Assembly: GCF_039537405.1 (NCBI RefSeq)
Contig: NZ_BAABAL010000018.1
Location: forward strand, 496,001 to 560,000
Length of the DNA stretch: 64,000 bases
DNA from: Allokutzneria multivorans
Lineage (GTDB): Bacteria; Actinomycetota; Actinomycetes; Mycobacteriales; Pseudonocardiaceae
Direction of reading: 5' to 3'
The notes beneath the pieces were generated by a model, which saw only the letters and a list, made by a program, of their open reading frames with translations, made no database searches and had not been told where the DNA came from. Position numbers and translations under genes: made by a program. This document shows positions 32,321 to 40,586 of the stretch, in pieces; position 1 is the first letter of the stretch; each line of letters opens with the position of its first letter.

Positions 32321-32950
32321 ATGCCCGTCGACCCGCACCTCCTCGCGCTGTTCACGATGACCACCCTGGTCGCCATGCTCACGCCGGGCCCCGACATGCT
32401 GTTCGTGCTGGGCTGCGGCATCAAGGGCGGCCCGCGCGCCGGGTTGTTCGCCACCGCCGGAGTCGCCGTCAGCGAGGCCGTGCACGTGGCGCTCGCCGCC
32501 GTCGGCCTCGCCGCGCTGTTCGAAGCCGCGCCGACCGCGTTCACCGTCGTCCGCGTCGTCGGCGCCGCGTACTTGATCTACCTCGGCGTGCAGATGATCC
32601 GCCACCGCGGCGAGCAGACCCCCGACGTCGACGCCTCCGGCGGCGGGATGACCGCGCGCAAGGCGTTCCTCAACGGCCTGTTCACCAATCTGATCAACCC
32701 GAAGATGGTCACCTTCACCATCGCGTTCCTGCCCCAGTTCATCAGCCCCGAGCTCGGCCAGGTGTGGTTGCAGTTCGCCATCCTCGGCGCGATCCTCATC
32801 GCGCTGGAGTTCGTCGTCGACGGCACCGTGGGCGTGCTCGCCGGTCGCATCGGTGGCTGGCTGCGGCGCCGCCGCTCCGCCAAGCGCCGCATCGACGTCG
32901 CCACCGGCGGCATCTTCATCGGCCTCGGCGTCCGCCTGGCCGTCGACTAG
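32321..32950 (+). CDS. LysE/RhtB-family amino-acid exporter
   Basis: A 209-residue, five- to six-helix protein with the family start LLALFTMTTLVAMLTPGPDM and the loop FLNGLFTNLINPKMVTFTIAFLPQF. It should export amino acids or homoserine lactone-like compounds. Its TAG stop is formed by the CTAG at the left edge of MITE-like element 2. Before insertion the gene would have ended in a CTAG shared with the stop of the convergent hydrolase. Confidence 0.92.
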   Translation: MPVDPHLLALFTMTTLVAMLTPGPDMLFVLGCGIKGGPRAGLFATAGVAVSEAVHVALAAVGLAALFEAAPTAFTVVRVVGAAYLIYLGVQMIRHRGEQTPDVDASGGGMTARKAFLNGLFTNLINPKMVTFTIAFLPQFISPELGQVWLQFAILGAILIALEFVVDGTVGVLAGRIGGWLRRRRSAKRRIDVATGGIFIGLGVRLAVD

Positions 32951-33164
32951 GGCCTGTCCCGTAAGTGGTGGCGCTGTGCATCCCGCTCACGGTGCCACCG
33001 GGGGTTGGGGTGTCTTCAAGACCAGCAAACCCCGCTGCTGATCATCGCTAACCGCCGCAAACCCTGCTGCCTTGCGGGGGTTTGCTGTCGTTGAAGACGG
33101 CTGGGGTGGGGGTTGGGTGGTCTTGAAGACCGGCGAACCTGATGACGTACAGGACAGGGCCTAG
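32947..33164. mobile_element. MITE-like element 2 (non-autonomous, CTAG-bounded)
   Basis: It begins CTAGGGCCTGTCCCGTAAG and ends TACAGGACAGGGCCTAG, imperfect inverted repeats. The internal order is the same as in element 1: GTCTTCAAGACC, CAAACCCCGC, GATCATCGCTAACCGCCG, GTTGAAGACGG, GGTCTTGAAGACCGGCGAAC. It separates the convergent LysE and hydrolase genes, whose TAG stops are the two CTAG edges. No coding capacity. Confidence 0.85.
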
Positions 33165-34027
33165 CCCCTGAGCAGCGCGATGATCTCCTCGGCGATCACG
33201 TGGGGTTCGGTGACGGGGACGTAGTGGCCGGAGCGCCTGGCGATGACGTGGCGGCCCGCGGGCGATGAAGCAGCTCGACGAGCGTGGGCGGCGATGGCGG
33301 CCGAGCGCATCGCGGAGGTCATGCCGCCGCCGCTGAGCGCACCGGAGATCACGGTCAGCGGGATGTCCCCCAGCGCGGGCGGGTGATCGCGCCACGTGGC
33401 CAGCTCGTCGAGGAACGTCCTGGCCTGAAGCCGTTGTGTGCGAACGACTCCGGAGTGGAACGCCTCGCGAACGAGGTCCTGGCGCACGTCCTCGGGGATG
33501 CCCCGCAGCAACGAGCGGTAGGCGAACCGGAGCAGGCCGAGGCGCGCGAGCACGGCCCCGGTCCTTACCGCGAACCGCTCAGCGCGGCGGAAACCGCGCC
33601 CGAACAGGACATCGGCCGCCTCATCGGTCGGGTCGACGAGCACGAGCCCGGCGACCCGCGAAGGCCTCGCGGAAGCGGCGAGGCGGACGATCGGACCGCC
33701 CGCGCTGTGTCCTGCCAGCACGAACGGCCCCGGACCGAAGTGGTCGAGCAGCGCACCGAGGTCGTCGGCCATCCGGCTCAGCGTCCGGCCGCGCGGATCG
33801 GGCCCGCTGCGGCCGAGCCCGGAGCGGTCGTACACGATCGCGCGAGCGTGCTCCGCGACGAGCGGCTGCACCCCCGCCCACGACGAGCGGGTCGCGGCGG
33901 CTCCGGCCTCGAAGACCACGGTCGGCGCGATTCCAGCACCAGAGCTGGGTCCGGGCAGCACCATCGCGTGCAGCCGACGCCCGTCGGGCAGGGGCACCCA
34001 CTCCGACGTGCCCTGCGTGTGCGTCAT
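33161..34027 (-). CDS. Alpha/beta hydrolase
   Basis: A 288-residue hydrolase: oxyanion region VVFEAGAAATRSSW, DRSGLGRSGPDPR, nucleophile Ser in VLAGHSAGGPIV, acid Asp in LVLVDPTDEA or TVISGAL region, and His in RSGHYVPVTEPHVI. No signal peptide. It follows a tetR gene by 91 bp on the same strand and may be its target. Its TAG stop coincides with the right CTAG of the MITE-like element. Confidence 0.9.
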   Translation of the reverse strand: MTHTQGTSEWVPLPDGRRLHAMVLPGPSSGAGIAPTVVFEAGAAATRSSWAGVQPLVAEHARAIVYDRSGLGRSGPDPRGRTLSRMADDLGALLDHFGPGPFVLAGHSAGGPIVRLAASARPSRVAGLVLVDPTDEAADVLFGRGFRRAERFAVRTGAVLARLGLLRFAYRSLLRGIPEDVRQDLVREAFHSGVVRTQRLQARTFLDELATWRDHPPALGDIPLTVISGALSGGGMTSAMRSAAIAAHARRAASSPAGRHVIARRSGHYVPVTEPHVIAEEIIALLRG

Positions 34028-34118
34028 GAGCTGATCCGCCAGTCGGCGCCGAGGACGGTGGCCTCATGATCGCGCGCACCGAGCCCGCGCATCATCGCGC
34101 CCTGGATGCCGCGCGCCA

Positions 34119-34814
34119 TCAGACGCCCACCCCGGCCGCTGCCAGCTCCGCGATCATCTCCGCGACCGGACGCCCCGGCGGGCACACCTCGACCAGGCCT
34201 CTGATCGAGGCCGTCAGCAGCAACCGCACGTACTCCGGGCGCTCGATCTGCGGCAACGTCGTCGGCGCTCTGCCAAAGCGGTCGTCCTTGGCCAGCCTGT
34301 CCACCACCGCCTCGCGCTCACGCGCCAGCCCGTCCGCGTCCTCGGCCGCCGCGCTGTTCTCCTCCGAGGCCGTCATCGCGATCGTCAACGAGGCAACCGC
34401 CCCGCTCAGCACGATCGCCGCGTCCGGCGCGTAACCCCTGCGCCCCAACGCTTCCACCTCGAACGCCAGCAACCGCTGACCGCTCTCCCCGCGCGGGAAC
34501 AGCAGTTGCAGGTAACCCACCACCCCGGGGTGGCGCAACGCGAACTCCCGCATCTGCATCGCGAAGGACAGCAGGTGCTTGGGCACGTCGTGCTCCGGGT
34601 CATCGCGCAACCGCAGCTCCGCCAGCACGCTCTCGCCGACCAGCCGCTCCAACCCCCAGCGCCCGTCCACGTGCCGGTACAGCGCCGTCGAGCTCACCCC
34701 GAGCCCGGTCGCGACCGCCTTGACGCTGAGCCTGCGCATGCCCAGCTCGCGCCCCACCCGCACGATGTCCTGCACCGCGATCCTCGCCGGACGACCACCG
34801 ACCGCACGCGTCAC
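34119..34814 (-). CDS. TetR-family regulator
   Basis: A 231-residue protein from GTG 34814. The DNA-binding domain has ELGMRRLSVKAVATGLGVSS followed by TALYRHVDGRWGLERLV. The C-terminal ligand domain is helical and of the TetR_C type with LLFPRGESGQRLLAFEV. It probably controls the hydrolase downstream and itself through the inverted repeats at 34832-34869. Confidence 0.9.
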   Translation of the reverse strand: MTRAVGGRPARIAVQDIVRVGRELGMRRLSVKAVATGLGVSSTALYRHVDGRWGLERLVGESVLAELRLRDDPEHDVPKHLLSFAMQMREFALRHPGVVGYLQLLFPRGESGQRLLAFEVEALGRRGYAPDAAIVLSGAVASLTIAMTASEENSAAAEDADGLAREREAVVDRLAKDDRFGRAPTTLPQIERPEYVRLLLTASIRGLVEVCPPGRPVAEMIAELAAAGVGV

Positions 34815-34831
34815 CCCAGCCCTCCCCCGCC

Positions 34832-34869
34832 CAGTAAGTTACCGGGTGAAACTAAGGCTCGCCTTACTG
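34832..34869. promoter_or_regulatory. Operator region upstream of tetR
   Basis: CAGTAAG (34832-34838) and CTTACTG (34863-34869) form the outer arms. Inside are the imperfect palindrome GTTACCGGGTGAAAC and the palindrome TAAGGCTCGCCTTA (34853-34866). The last has partial likeness to IdeR/DmdR iron boxes, but TetR binding is the simpler explanation given its place 18 bp from the tetR start. Confidence 0.5.
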
Positions 34870-34925
34870 CACTGTCAAGCACGCGAGCCCCTCACCGGCA
34901 AGGGGCTCGCGCTCACCAACGAGAA

Positions 34926-35435
34926 TCAGCAGTGGCCGGCCGGGTAGGCGGTGATGACGTCGTTGTTCTTGGTGTCGCTGGTGACCACCCGGACGACCTT
35001 GCGCCCGACCTCCTTGTTGCTCTGGAGGTTGACCAGGATGATGTTGCGCGAACGGCACGTCTTGCCGCCGTTGGACGTGTTCTTCTCCGGGGTCTGCATG
35101 GTGTGGTGGATCGCCAGGTGCGCGATGTCGCGCCAGTTCTGGGCGGTACCGAAAGCCATCACCTCGAAATCCTTCATGTGGCGCTTGAGAATGTGGCGGT
35201 AACCGGCGTTCTCCGTACCGCAGCGCAGCGCGGCGCCGAGCGGGTACAGGTGGACGATCTTGCTCGCCGAGTCGCCGATGCCGCACGGGGCCCACGGCGG
35301 CGGCTGAGCGGGGGCCTGGCCGGGGGCGGCGACCCACGAAAGGGCGCCCGGGGCGGCCTGTGCCGGCATGGTCACCGAGACGATCGACACCGAGGCGGCG
35401 AGCACGACGGCGACGAGGGAGCGCACTGCGCTCAT
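34926..35435 (-). CDS. Secreted small nuclease-like protein (BECR/EndoU-type pattern)
   Basis: A 169-residue protein with a Sec signal (residues 1-28: SLVAVVLAASVSIVSVTMPAQA). A Pro/Ala linker and two Cys follow, then a domain with YRHILKRHMKDFEVM, IAHLAIHHTM, CRSRNIILVN, GRKVVRVVTSD and the end DVITAYPAGHC. The order His-rich helix, R-x-V-R-V-V-T strand and final V-I-T-A-Y-P is the pattern I know from BECR-fold RNases (EndoU, colicin-E5-like toxin domains). It may be an extracellular ribonuclease. No immunity gene is evident nearby; secretion could make one unnecessary. Confidence 0.65.
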   Translation of the reverse strand: MSAVRSLVAVVLAASVSIVSVTMPAQAAPGALSWVAAPGQAPAQPPPWAPCGIGDSASKIVHLYPLGAALRCGTENAGYRHILKRHMKDFEVMAFGTAQNWRDIAHLAIHHTMQTPEKNTSNGGKTCRSRNIILVNLQSNKEVGRKVVRVVTSDTKNNDVITAYPAGHC

Positions 35436-35585
35436 GGTGATTCCTCACTATCCCTGGTCCAACTGGAGCAAACGGGAGAAAAGCACCAGCGAATCGCCTC
35501 GTGCAACGCGGCACAGATCAGCGCCTTTGTCACCAAGGAATCTGTGCGGCGGTACAGTGACCGCGTGGGAAGGGTTTCGGCCGCG

Positions 35586-35879
35586 ATGCGGGTCCAGCTG
35601 CTGCTGGCCCTCTTCCTCCCTGCCCTCTTCGTGCTCCTGCCCGCGGCGGGCGGCAACGGCTCGCTGGGCCTGGCCACCGCGCTGACAGCGGGCATCGCGG
35701 CCGCCTTCGCCGTCGCGATCGTGGTGTGCGGGCGCCTGGAAACGGCCGTCCCGATGCGTGTGCGGGCGATCAGCCTGCGCGAACGCGCCCGCCTCGCCGA
35801 CTTCATCCGGCTGCGCGACCCCGACGCTCCGGGCCGCCCCAAGCCACGAGCTCCGTCGTTCGGGACCGCGACCGCCTGA
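35586..35879 (+). CDS. Small membrane protein beside yidC (DUF6412-like)
   Basis: About 97 residues from ATG 35586 (GTG 35565 would add seven). Two membrane helices (VQLLLALFLPALFVLLPAA and LATALTAGIAAAFAVAIVVC) are followed by a basic cytosolic tail with ISLRERARLADFIRLRDPDAPGR. The R-L-R-D-P-D-A-P-G-R-P motif is that of a small family found next to the second YidC of actinomycetes. Probably co-transcribed with yidC, 61 bp downstream. Confidence 0.75.
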   Translation: MRVQLLLALFLPALFVLLPAAGGNGSLGLATALTAGIAAAFAVAIVVCGRLETAVPMRVRAISLRERARLADFIRLRDPDAPGRPKPRAPSFGTATA

Positions 35880-35940
35880 GAAACACCCGGCGGTCGTCTC
35901 GGTCTGCCCGAATCACGACTCGCCCTCAGGGAGCGTCCCC

Positions 35941-36777
35941 TTGTTCGACTTCATCCTCTACCCGGTTTCCGCCGTGCTCTGGTTCTGGCACCTGGTTTTC
36001 GGCGCCGTTTTCAGCCCGGCCAGCGGAATCGCCTGGGTCCTCGCGATCGTCTTCCTCGTCTTCACCGTCCGCGCCCTGCTGATCAAGCCCGCGCTCAGCC
36101 AGCTCCGTTCGGCCCGGCGCAACCAGAAGCTCGCCCCGCAGATCAAGAAGATCCGCGAGCGCTACCGCGACGACCAGCAGCGCATGCTCCAGGAAGTCCA
36201 GAAACTGCACGCCTCCGAGGGCACGAGCGCCTTCGCGGGCTGCCTTCCCGCGCTGTTGCAGATCCCCGTCTTCTTCAGCCTCTACTGGGTTCTGCGTGGT
36301 TTCACCCCCGGCGCCCAGTCCAACCACGCCTTCGACAGCGCGGGCGTGACGTCCTTCCTCAACGCCGACGTCTTCGGCGCGAAGCTCGGCAACTGGATCA
36401 GCCAGCCGCTGGCCGACCTCGCCGCGTTCGGCACCGACCGCGCGCACATGATCGCCGTCGGCGTGCCGCTGATGGTGCTCGCCGGCCTGGCCACGTTCCT
36501 GTCGATGCGGATGAGCGTGCGCCGCCAGGAGAACCCCAACCCGCAGCTCGCCACGATCACCAAGGCGATGACCTACCTGGCGCCGGTCGGCATGCTCACC
36601 TCCGGGCTGTTCTTCCCGGTGCCGATCGGGGTGCTGCTGTACTTCCTGGCCACCAACGCGTGGACCTTCGGCCAGCAGCAGGTCCTCACCTGGTTCGTCG
36701 ACCGCGAGGAAGCCGCGGTGCGGGCGGCGAAACCGAAGGTGCTCGGTCCCCGGCCTGGGCAGAAGCCGAAGCGCTGA
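35941..36777 (+). CDS. yidC: YidC/Oxa1-family membrane protein insertase (short form)
   Basis: 278 residues read from TTG 35941, the codon best placed after the purine-rich CAGGGAG and giving the family start LFDFILYPVSAVLWFWHLVF. The hydrophilic groove helix is KPALSQLRSARRNQKLAPQI, and CLPALLQIPVFFSLYWVLRG, LGNWISQPLADLA and TYLAPVGMLTSGLFFPVPIG are the conserved membrane segments. No rpmH/rnpA neighbours are present, so this is the accessory copy rather than the one near the origin. Confidence 0.92.
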   Translation: MFDFILYPVSAVLWFWHLVFGAVFSPASGIAWVLAIVFLVFTVRALLIKPALSQLRSARRNQKLAPQIKKIRERYRDDQQRMLQEVQKLHASEGTSAFAGCLPALLQIPVFFSLYWVLRGFTPGAQSNHAFDSAGVTSFLNADVFGAKLGNWISQPLADLAAFGTDRAHMIAVGVPLMVLAGLATFLSMRMSVRRQENPNPQLATITKAMTYLAPVGMLTSGLFFPVPIGVLLYFLATNAWTFGQQQVLTWFVDREEAAVRAAKPKVLGPRPGQKPKR

Positions 36778-36844
36778 CGTTTCAGCCGGATTTCACCGCC
36801 CCTGGTTAGCGTCCCGCCGTCGCTCGCAGGCCAGAGGAGAAGCG

Positions 36845-37450
36845 TTGTCACAGCAGGATGTCCAGACCCCGATGAAGATGATGTTCATGGCCGGGTTCGT
36901 CGCCGCGCTGGTCGGACTGGGCTTCCTGCTCAGCAACGGCCCGTCGGTCGGCTCGGCGCTCGCGGTGCTGGCCGGAGCGGGGTTGGTGGCGGCCTCGATC
37001 CGGCTCCGCAACGCCGCGCTCGACCAGCAGCTCTACCGCGCGGTGCGCCCGGCGGACCCGACCGCGGTCGCCGCGCTGTGGGGCGGGCTCGTCGGGCTGC
37101 TCGGGCTCGGCGCGCTGTTCGGCTGGCTGTTCGAGACCCAGGGCGGGGTGCTCACCGTCGCGCTCTGGCCGCTCGTCATCGCCTGGTACCGCAAGCGCCG
37201 CACGGCCTTGCAGGTGGACGCCACCGGCGTCAACGTCGGCGGCGTCCCCGTGCCGTGGAACGAGGTCGCCGAGCTGGTGGTGAGCGATCCCCTTGCGGGG
37301 CGAGCGATCCACGTCGGGGCGCGGCTGCACTCCCGCGCCCCGGTCCAGGTTCTCGCCCAGCACAGGGGTTTCGACCTCACGCGGCTCACCGCGATGGTCG
37401 GCAAGCACGGCCCGCAGGGCGTGCGCGTCGTGGTCACCGGAGCGCGCTGA
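36845..37450 (+). CDS. Membrane protein with PH-like domain
   Basis: 201 residues from TTG 36845 behind GAGGAGAAGC. Two to four membrane helices (MAGFVAALVGLGFLLS, GSALAVLAGAGLVAASI, WGGLVGLLGLGALFGWLF, VLTVALWPLVIAWY) precede a small beta domain beginning LQVDATGVNVGGVPVPWNEV, the bacterial PH-like arrangement. Function unknown. It follows yidC on the same strand and ends 21 bp from the convergent DUF4097 gene. Confidence 0.75.
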   Translation: MSQQDVQTPMKMMFMAGFVAALVGLGFLLSNGPSVGSALAVLAGAGLVAASIRLRNAALDQQLYRAVRPADPTAVAALWGGLVGLLGLGALFGWLFETQGGVLTVALWPLVIAWYRKRRTALQVDATGVNVGGVPVPWNEVAELVVSDPLAGRAIHVGARLHSRAPVQVLAQHRGFDLTRLTAMVGKHGPQGVRVVVTGAR

Positions 37451-37471
37451 GCTCAGCTGTGGCGCGTGTGC

Positions 37472-38320
37472 TCAGGACCGGCGGACGACGATGTCGCCGT
37501 AGGTGGTCTTGGCTTGCACCTCAACGGTTTCGCTCGCCCCGCCCGCCGACGCGACCTCAGCGAGGGAGTTGCGCACCCGGCCGAGACCGGTGCTCAGGTC
37601 GAGCAGCGCGGCGGTGCCCTCGCGGATGCCGACCTCCAGGTCTCCCGCCGCCGTCTTGATCACGACCGCGCCGCGCACCACGTCGCCGACGCGGACGGTG
37701 CCGTTGGACGTGGTGGCCTCGACGCGGTCGCCGAGCGCGTGCTCGACGGTGATGTCGCCGTTGGCCGAGCGCACCCGCACCTCGCCGGTGACCGTGCCGA
37801 TCTCGGCGTGCCCGTTGGAGGTCTTCACCGTCCCGGTCCCGTCCAGCTCGCCGATCTGGATCTTGCCCGCGCCCGTGGTGATCTCGGCGCGGCCCGTGAC
37901 CCGCTCCACCGAGGCGTGCCCGGCCGAGGTCTCCAGCCGCAGCGCCCCGGTGCGGTCCAGCCGCACGTGCCCGGCGGCCGTCTTGACCTCGCAGGTGCCC
38001 AGTTCGCCCGTCGAGGTGATCTCGCCGAGCGCGACGTCTCCCTCCAGCCGCGAGCCGGTCGGCAGCTGGACCGACACGTCGACGGAGCGGGTCTTCTTGG
38101 ACAGGCCCAGCATCGGCGATTTCGGCCCGGTGATCACGAGCTTGCCATCGGCGTAGTCGACCCGCGTCTGCTCGGCCGCCTTCACGTCGGAGGCGTCCTC
38201 GGGATTGCTCGGCGCGATCTCGACAACGGTGTCCGCCCGGTCGCTCGCCGCGACCCTGATGTCACCGACGCTGATCTTGATCGTGGCGGAAATGGCTTGG
38301 GGCGTCTCGAAAATGGGCAT
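37472..38320 (-). CDS. DUF4097 beta-helix repeat protein
   Basis: A 282-residue protein from ATG 38320. It is built from repeating short strands with T-x-x-G-x-(I/V) turns (VKTSNGHAEIGTVTGEVRVR, SANGDITVEHALGDRVEATT), the right-handed beta-helix of DUF4097. There is no signal peptide. The gene lies 75 bp downstream of the ribbon-helix-helix gene on the same strand, an arrangement repeatedly seen in actinomycetes. The pair is often labelled toxin-antitoxin, but nothing here shows toxicity. Confidence 0.85.
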   Translation of the reverse strand: MPIFETPQAISATIKISVGDIRVAASDRADTVVEIAPSNPEDASDVKAAEQTRVDYADGKLVITGPKSPMLGLSKKTRSVDVSVQLPTGSRLEGDVALGEITSTGELGTCEVKTAAGHVRLDRTGALRLETSAGHASVERVTGRAEITTGAGKIQIGELDGTGTVKTSNGHAEIGTVTGEVRVRSANGDITVEHALGDRVEATTSNGTVRVGDVVRGAVVIKTAAGDLEVGIREGTAALLDLSTGLGRVRNSLAEVASAGGASETVEVQAKTTYGDIVVRRS

Positions 38321-38395
38321 GGCGAATCCCCTCGTCGTGCTCGGTGGGCATCCCCGCAAGCAGGGGGATGCGTGGGAAAGAAAAAGGAGGAGCGG

Positions 38396-38905
38396 TTAGC
38401 GGACCCAGCCGGTGTAGCGCTGGGCGCCTCGCGCGACGCGCGGACCGGCGTGGTGTTCGCGGTCCGGCTGCCGCAGCGCCGTGGAGGCGATCCGGCCGAG
38501 CCAGGCGTTGACCGAGCGGCCCTCCTTGGCGGCGGCTTCCTCGATCGCGGACTTGAGCTGCTCCGGCAGGCGGAAGTTGATCCGCGCCGTCGCCGCCTCT
38601 TCGGCCCCCAGCACGGGCTCCTCGACCTCGGAGCCCGGCGCGGGGCTGACAGGCTCCTCGGACGGCGGCGGCGTGACCACGAAGTTCGGGTCGCGCCCCC
38701 GCATCCGCAGCTCGACCGAGCCGGGCGCGAGGTCGCGGGTGATCTCGTCGGCCGCCGCCGAGAGCGCCTCCAGCAGCGTCAGCCGGATCGCCGACTGCAA
38801 CGACACCGTCATGCGCTCGACCACCTCTTCGGCGTCGCGCCCACTGCCTTCGACGAGCACCGCGAGCTCTCGCCCGAGGCCCTCCACATACGAGCTCAAG
38901 TCCAT
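38396..38905 (-). CDS. Ribbon-helix-helix (Arc/HicB-like) regulator
   Basis: 169 residues from ATG 38905. The C-terminal part holds ARINFRLPEQLKSAIEEAAA and EGRSVNAWLGRIASTAL, a ribbon-helix-helix DNA-binding motif. The N-terminal 60 residues form an acidic helical region. The upstream region carries TGGCGCCA palindromes one helical turn apart, a natural target for such a protein, so it probably represses itself and the DUF4097 gene downstream. Confidence 0.85.
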   Translation of the reverse strand: MDLSSYVEGLGRELAVLVEGSGRDAEEVVERMTVSLQSAIRLTLLEALSAAADEITRDLAPGSVELRMRGRDPNFVVTPPPSEEPVSPAPGSEVEEPVLGAEEAATARINFRLPEQLKSAIEEAAAKEGRSVNAWLGRIASTALRQPDREHHAGPRVARGAQRYTGWVR

Positions 38906-38928
38906 GGCACCACTATGGCACGCCTGAC

Positions 38929-38974
38929 GGCGCCATCGCAAGCCATCATGGCGCCACATTGGCGCCATCTGGCG
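38929..38974. promoter_or_regulatory. TGGCGCCA palindrome cluster
   Basis: TGGCGCCA occurs at 38949-38956 and 38960-38967, 11 bp apart. CGGCGCCA lies at 38928-38935 and a half-site TGGCG at 38970-38974. The cluster starts about 25 bp upstream of the ribbon-helix-helix gene. Confidence 0.7.
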
Positions 38975-39005
38975 TTTTCGCTGGTCAGGCAGATTCCCAG
39001 CGTGG

Positions 39006-39121
39006 GGTCGGCTTGACCTGGGGCCCCTCGCGCGTGCCGGAGTGGGCCGGACGGGCACGGTGAAGGATCACCGGCCCACGCGGGCGAGCGTATGGCACGC
39101 GCGCCCCAGGTAAAGCCGACC
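39006..39121. repeat. Flanking element A (116 bp, terminal inverted repeats)
   Basis: Ends GGTCGGCTTGACCTGGGGC and, inverted, GGTCGGCTTTACCTGGGGC, 18 of 19 alike. The interior is GC-rich (CGCGCGTGCCGGAGTGGGCC, CGTATGGCACGCGCGCC). The reverse complement is found at 40587-40700, so the two copies form a large inverted repeat around the HNH gene. With the operator it fills the 339-bp gap 38906-39244. Confidence 0.85.
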
Positions 39122-39244
39122 GTTGAGCTGGCGACTCACGTTCCAGCCCCCCCGGCCGTAGCCGACGCCACCGTCCAACGCCCCGTAGCGCGCGTTTCGC
39201 GCGCATGCCAAATACGCCCTCCCCTCCTGTCATCGCGCGTGCGC

Positions 39245-40477
39245 CTATCTCCTGAGTCGTGGGTCGACCCGGATGTTGCGCCGAGGCTTCTGCTCCGGAT
39301 CCACCCACGGTGGCGGAATGAAGTCCGGCCGCCCATCCTCAGCGAAGACGATCTTCCAGTCCTCCTGGTGGATCACATGGTGGTGGTGCGAGCACAGCAA
39401 CGTCATGTTGTTCAGGTCCGTCGGGCCTTGATGCTTGGTCCAGTACAAGACGTGATGAGCCTCGGTCCACGCCGGAGGCCGATCACATCCCGGGAACGCG
39501 CACCCCTTGTCCCGCACCGCCAACGCCCTCCGCAGAGGCGGGGGCGCTGTCCGCGTGGTGCGCCCGTAGTTCAGCGGAACACCCTCCTCATCCACCGTCA
39601 CCGGGATGACCTCGGCATCACAGGAGAGCTGTCGGATAAGTGTCGCGGTGGCTTCACCGTCCCAATCCGTGTAGCCGCATCCGGTCTCGTCCCGGACATC
39701 CTCCGCGCGGATCGTGACCACGACCTGAGGTCGCACCCCGCCACTGGCCGGGAGATCCTTCGTAGCCATCGCGACCGTGATCAACTCACACAAGCCATCG
39801 GCATAGCGCTGCTCGGTGGTGCGTGGATCCTTCTCACCCCCAACAGGGCGCGGTTTGGAGACCGCGTGCAGGGCTTCCTCGACCATCGCACCCTCCAGGG
39901 GCGGGAGGCAGCCGGTGAACATCAACCACCCGTGCTGGTTCTTGCTCATCCGCCACGACCGGGCTTTGACGCCGTCCTGCTCGTCCTTGAACGCACCATC
40001 CTGATCAAAGTACGACCGGACCCGTTTGCCCGCATACATCAACTCCTGCGGAGTCATATCCGGGGCGTAGTCCAGCAGCGTCTCCTCAGCCTTCTCAGCG
40101 ACCTCAGCGGGGATGTTCTTGATGACATCGGAAATGATCAACGCATGCTCACCACTGAGCACCCCGGAGTACACCGCCTCCCGAGTCAACGGCACGCGCG
40201 GCAGGTCATGCACCAACTTCGCACGACGCACCGCCTCACCCGGAGAAATCTTCAAGTGCGACCGCAGCAACGTCGACAGACTCCTGCACCCTTGCGAGGT
40301 GTGCAGGCCACGCTCCTCGGCGTGGCTCGCGGCATCAGTTTTGACCGCTGCCACCAGATTCGAGAGCTTCTCCAGATCCGCAAGGAACTTCAGGTGCTGT
40401 TTCTCGGAAAGCGTATAGACGTCGTGTGCTTGAAGATGATCTAGCAAATGTGTCTGGAGTTCTGAGATATCCAACAT
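39245..40477 (-). CDS. DUF222-HNH endonuclease
   Basis: A 410-residue protein. The N-terminal DUF222 domain is helical (LSEKQHLKFLADLEKLSNLV, LRSHLKISPGEAVRRAKLV). The C-terminal HNH nuclease has CAFPGCDRPPAWTEAHHVLY, LTLLCSHHHHVIHQ and a final Trp. Family members (13E12-repeat type) are multicopy in actinobacteria and suspected to be mobile. A strong GGAGGGAGGTG precedes ATG 40477. Codon use is visibly less GC-biased than in neighbours, and ~115-bp inverted repeats flank the gene on both sides, both signs of transfer. Confidence 0.9.
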   Translation of the reverse strand: MLDISELQTHLLDHLQAHDVYTLSEKQHLKFLADLEKLSNLVAAVKTDAASHAEERGLHTSQGCRSLSTLLRSHLKISPGEAVRRAKLVHDLPRVPLTREAVYSGVLSGEHALIISDVIKNIPAEVAEKAEETLLDYAPDMTPQELMYAGKRVRSYFDQDGAFKDEQDGVKARSWRMSKNQHGWLMFTGCLPPLEGAMVEEALHAVSKPRPVGGEKDPRTTEQRYADGLCELITVAMATKDLPASGGVRPQVVVTIRAEDVRDETGCGYTDWDGEATATLIRQLSCDAEVIPVTVDEEGVPLNYGRTTRTAPPPLRRALAVRDKGCAFPGCDRPPAWTEAHHVLYWTKHQGPTDLNNMTLLCSHHHHVIHQEDWKIVFAEDGRPDFIPPPWVDPEQKPRRNIRVDPRLRR

Positions 40478-40586
40478 GATTACACCTCCCTCCTGTTGGC
40501 TACCTCCAATTTTACAACGTTCTCTGACAGCGTCAAATCCGTTGCAGGCTAAGGGAAAACGGAACTTTCAGCCGCGAGCGAAACTG

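Noticed and set aside
27873..33164. Composite transposon formed by the two MITE-like elements around the P450-GluRS-LysE genes
   Set aside because: Each element has its own CTAG edges and its own disrupted or preserved neighbours, so two separate insertions explain the data. The genes between look like ordinary chromosomal genes apart from the GluRS.
34853..34866. IdeR/DmdR iron box (TAAGGCTCGCCTTA)
   Set aside because: Only a partial match to the 19-bp consensus, and no iron-related gene is adjacent. A TetR operator explains the palindromes better.
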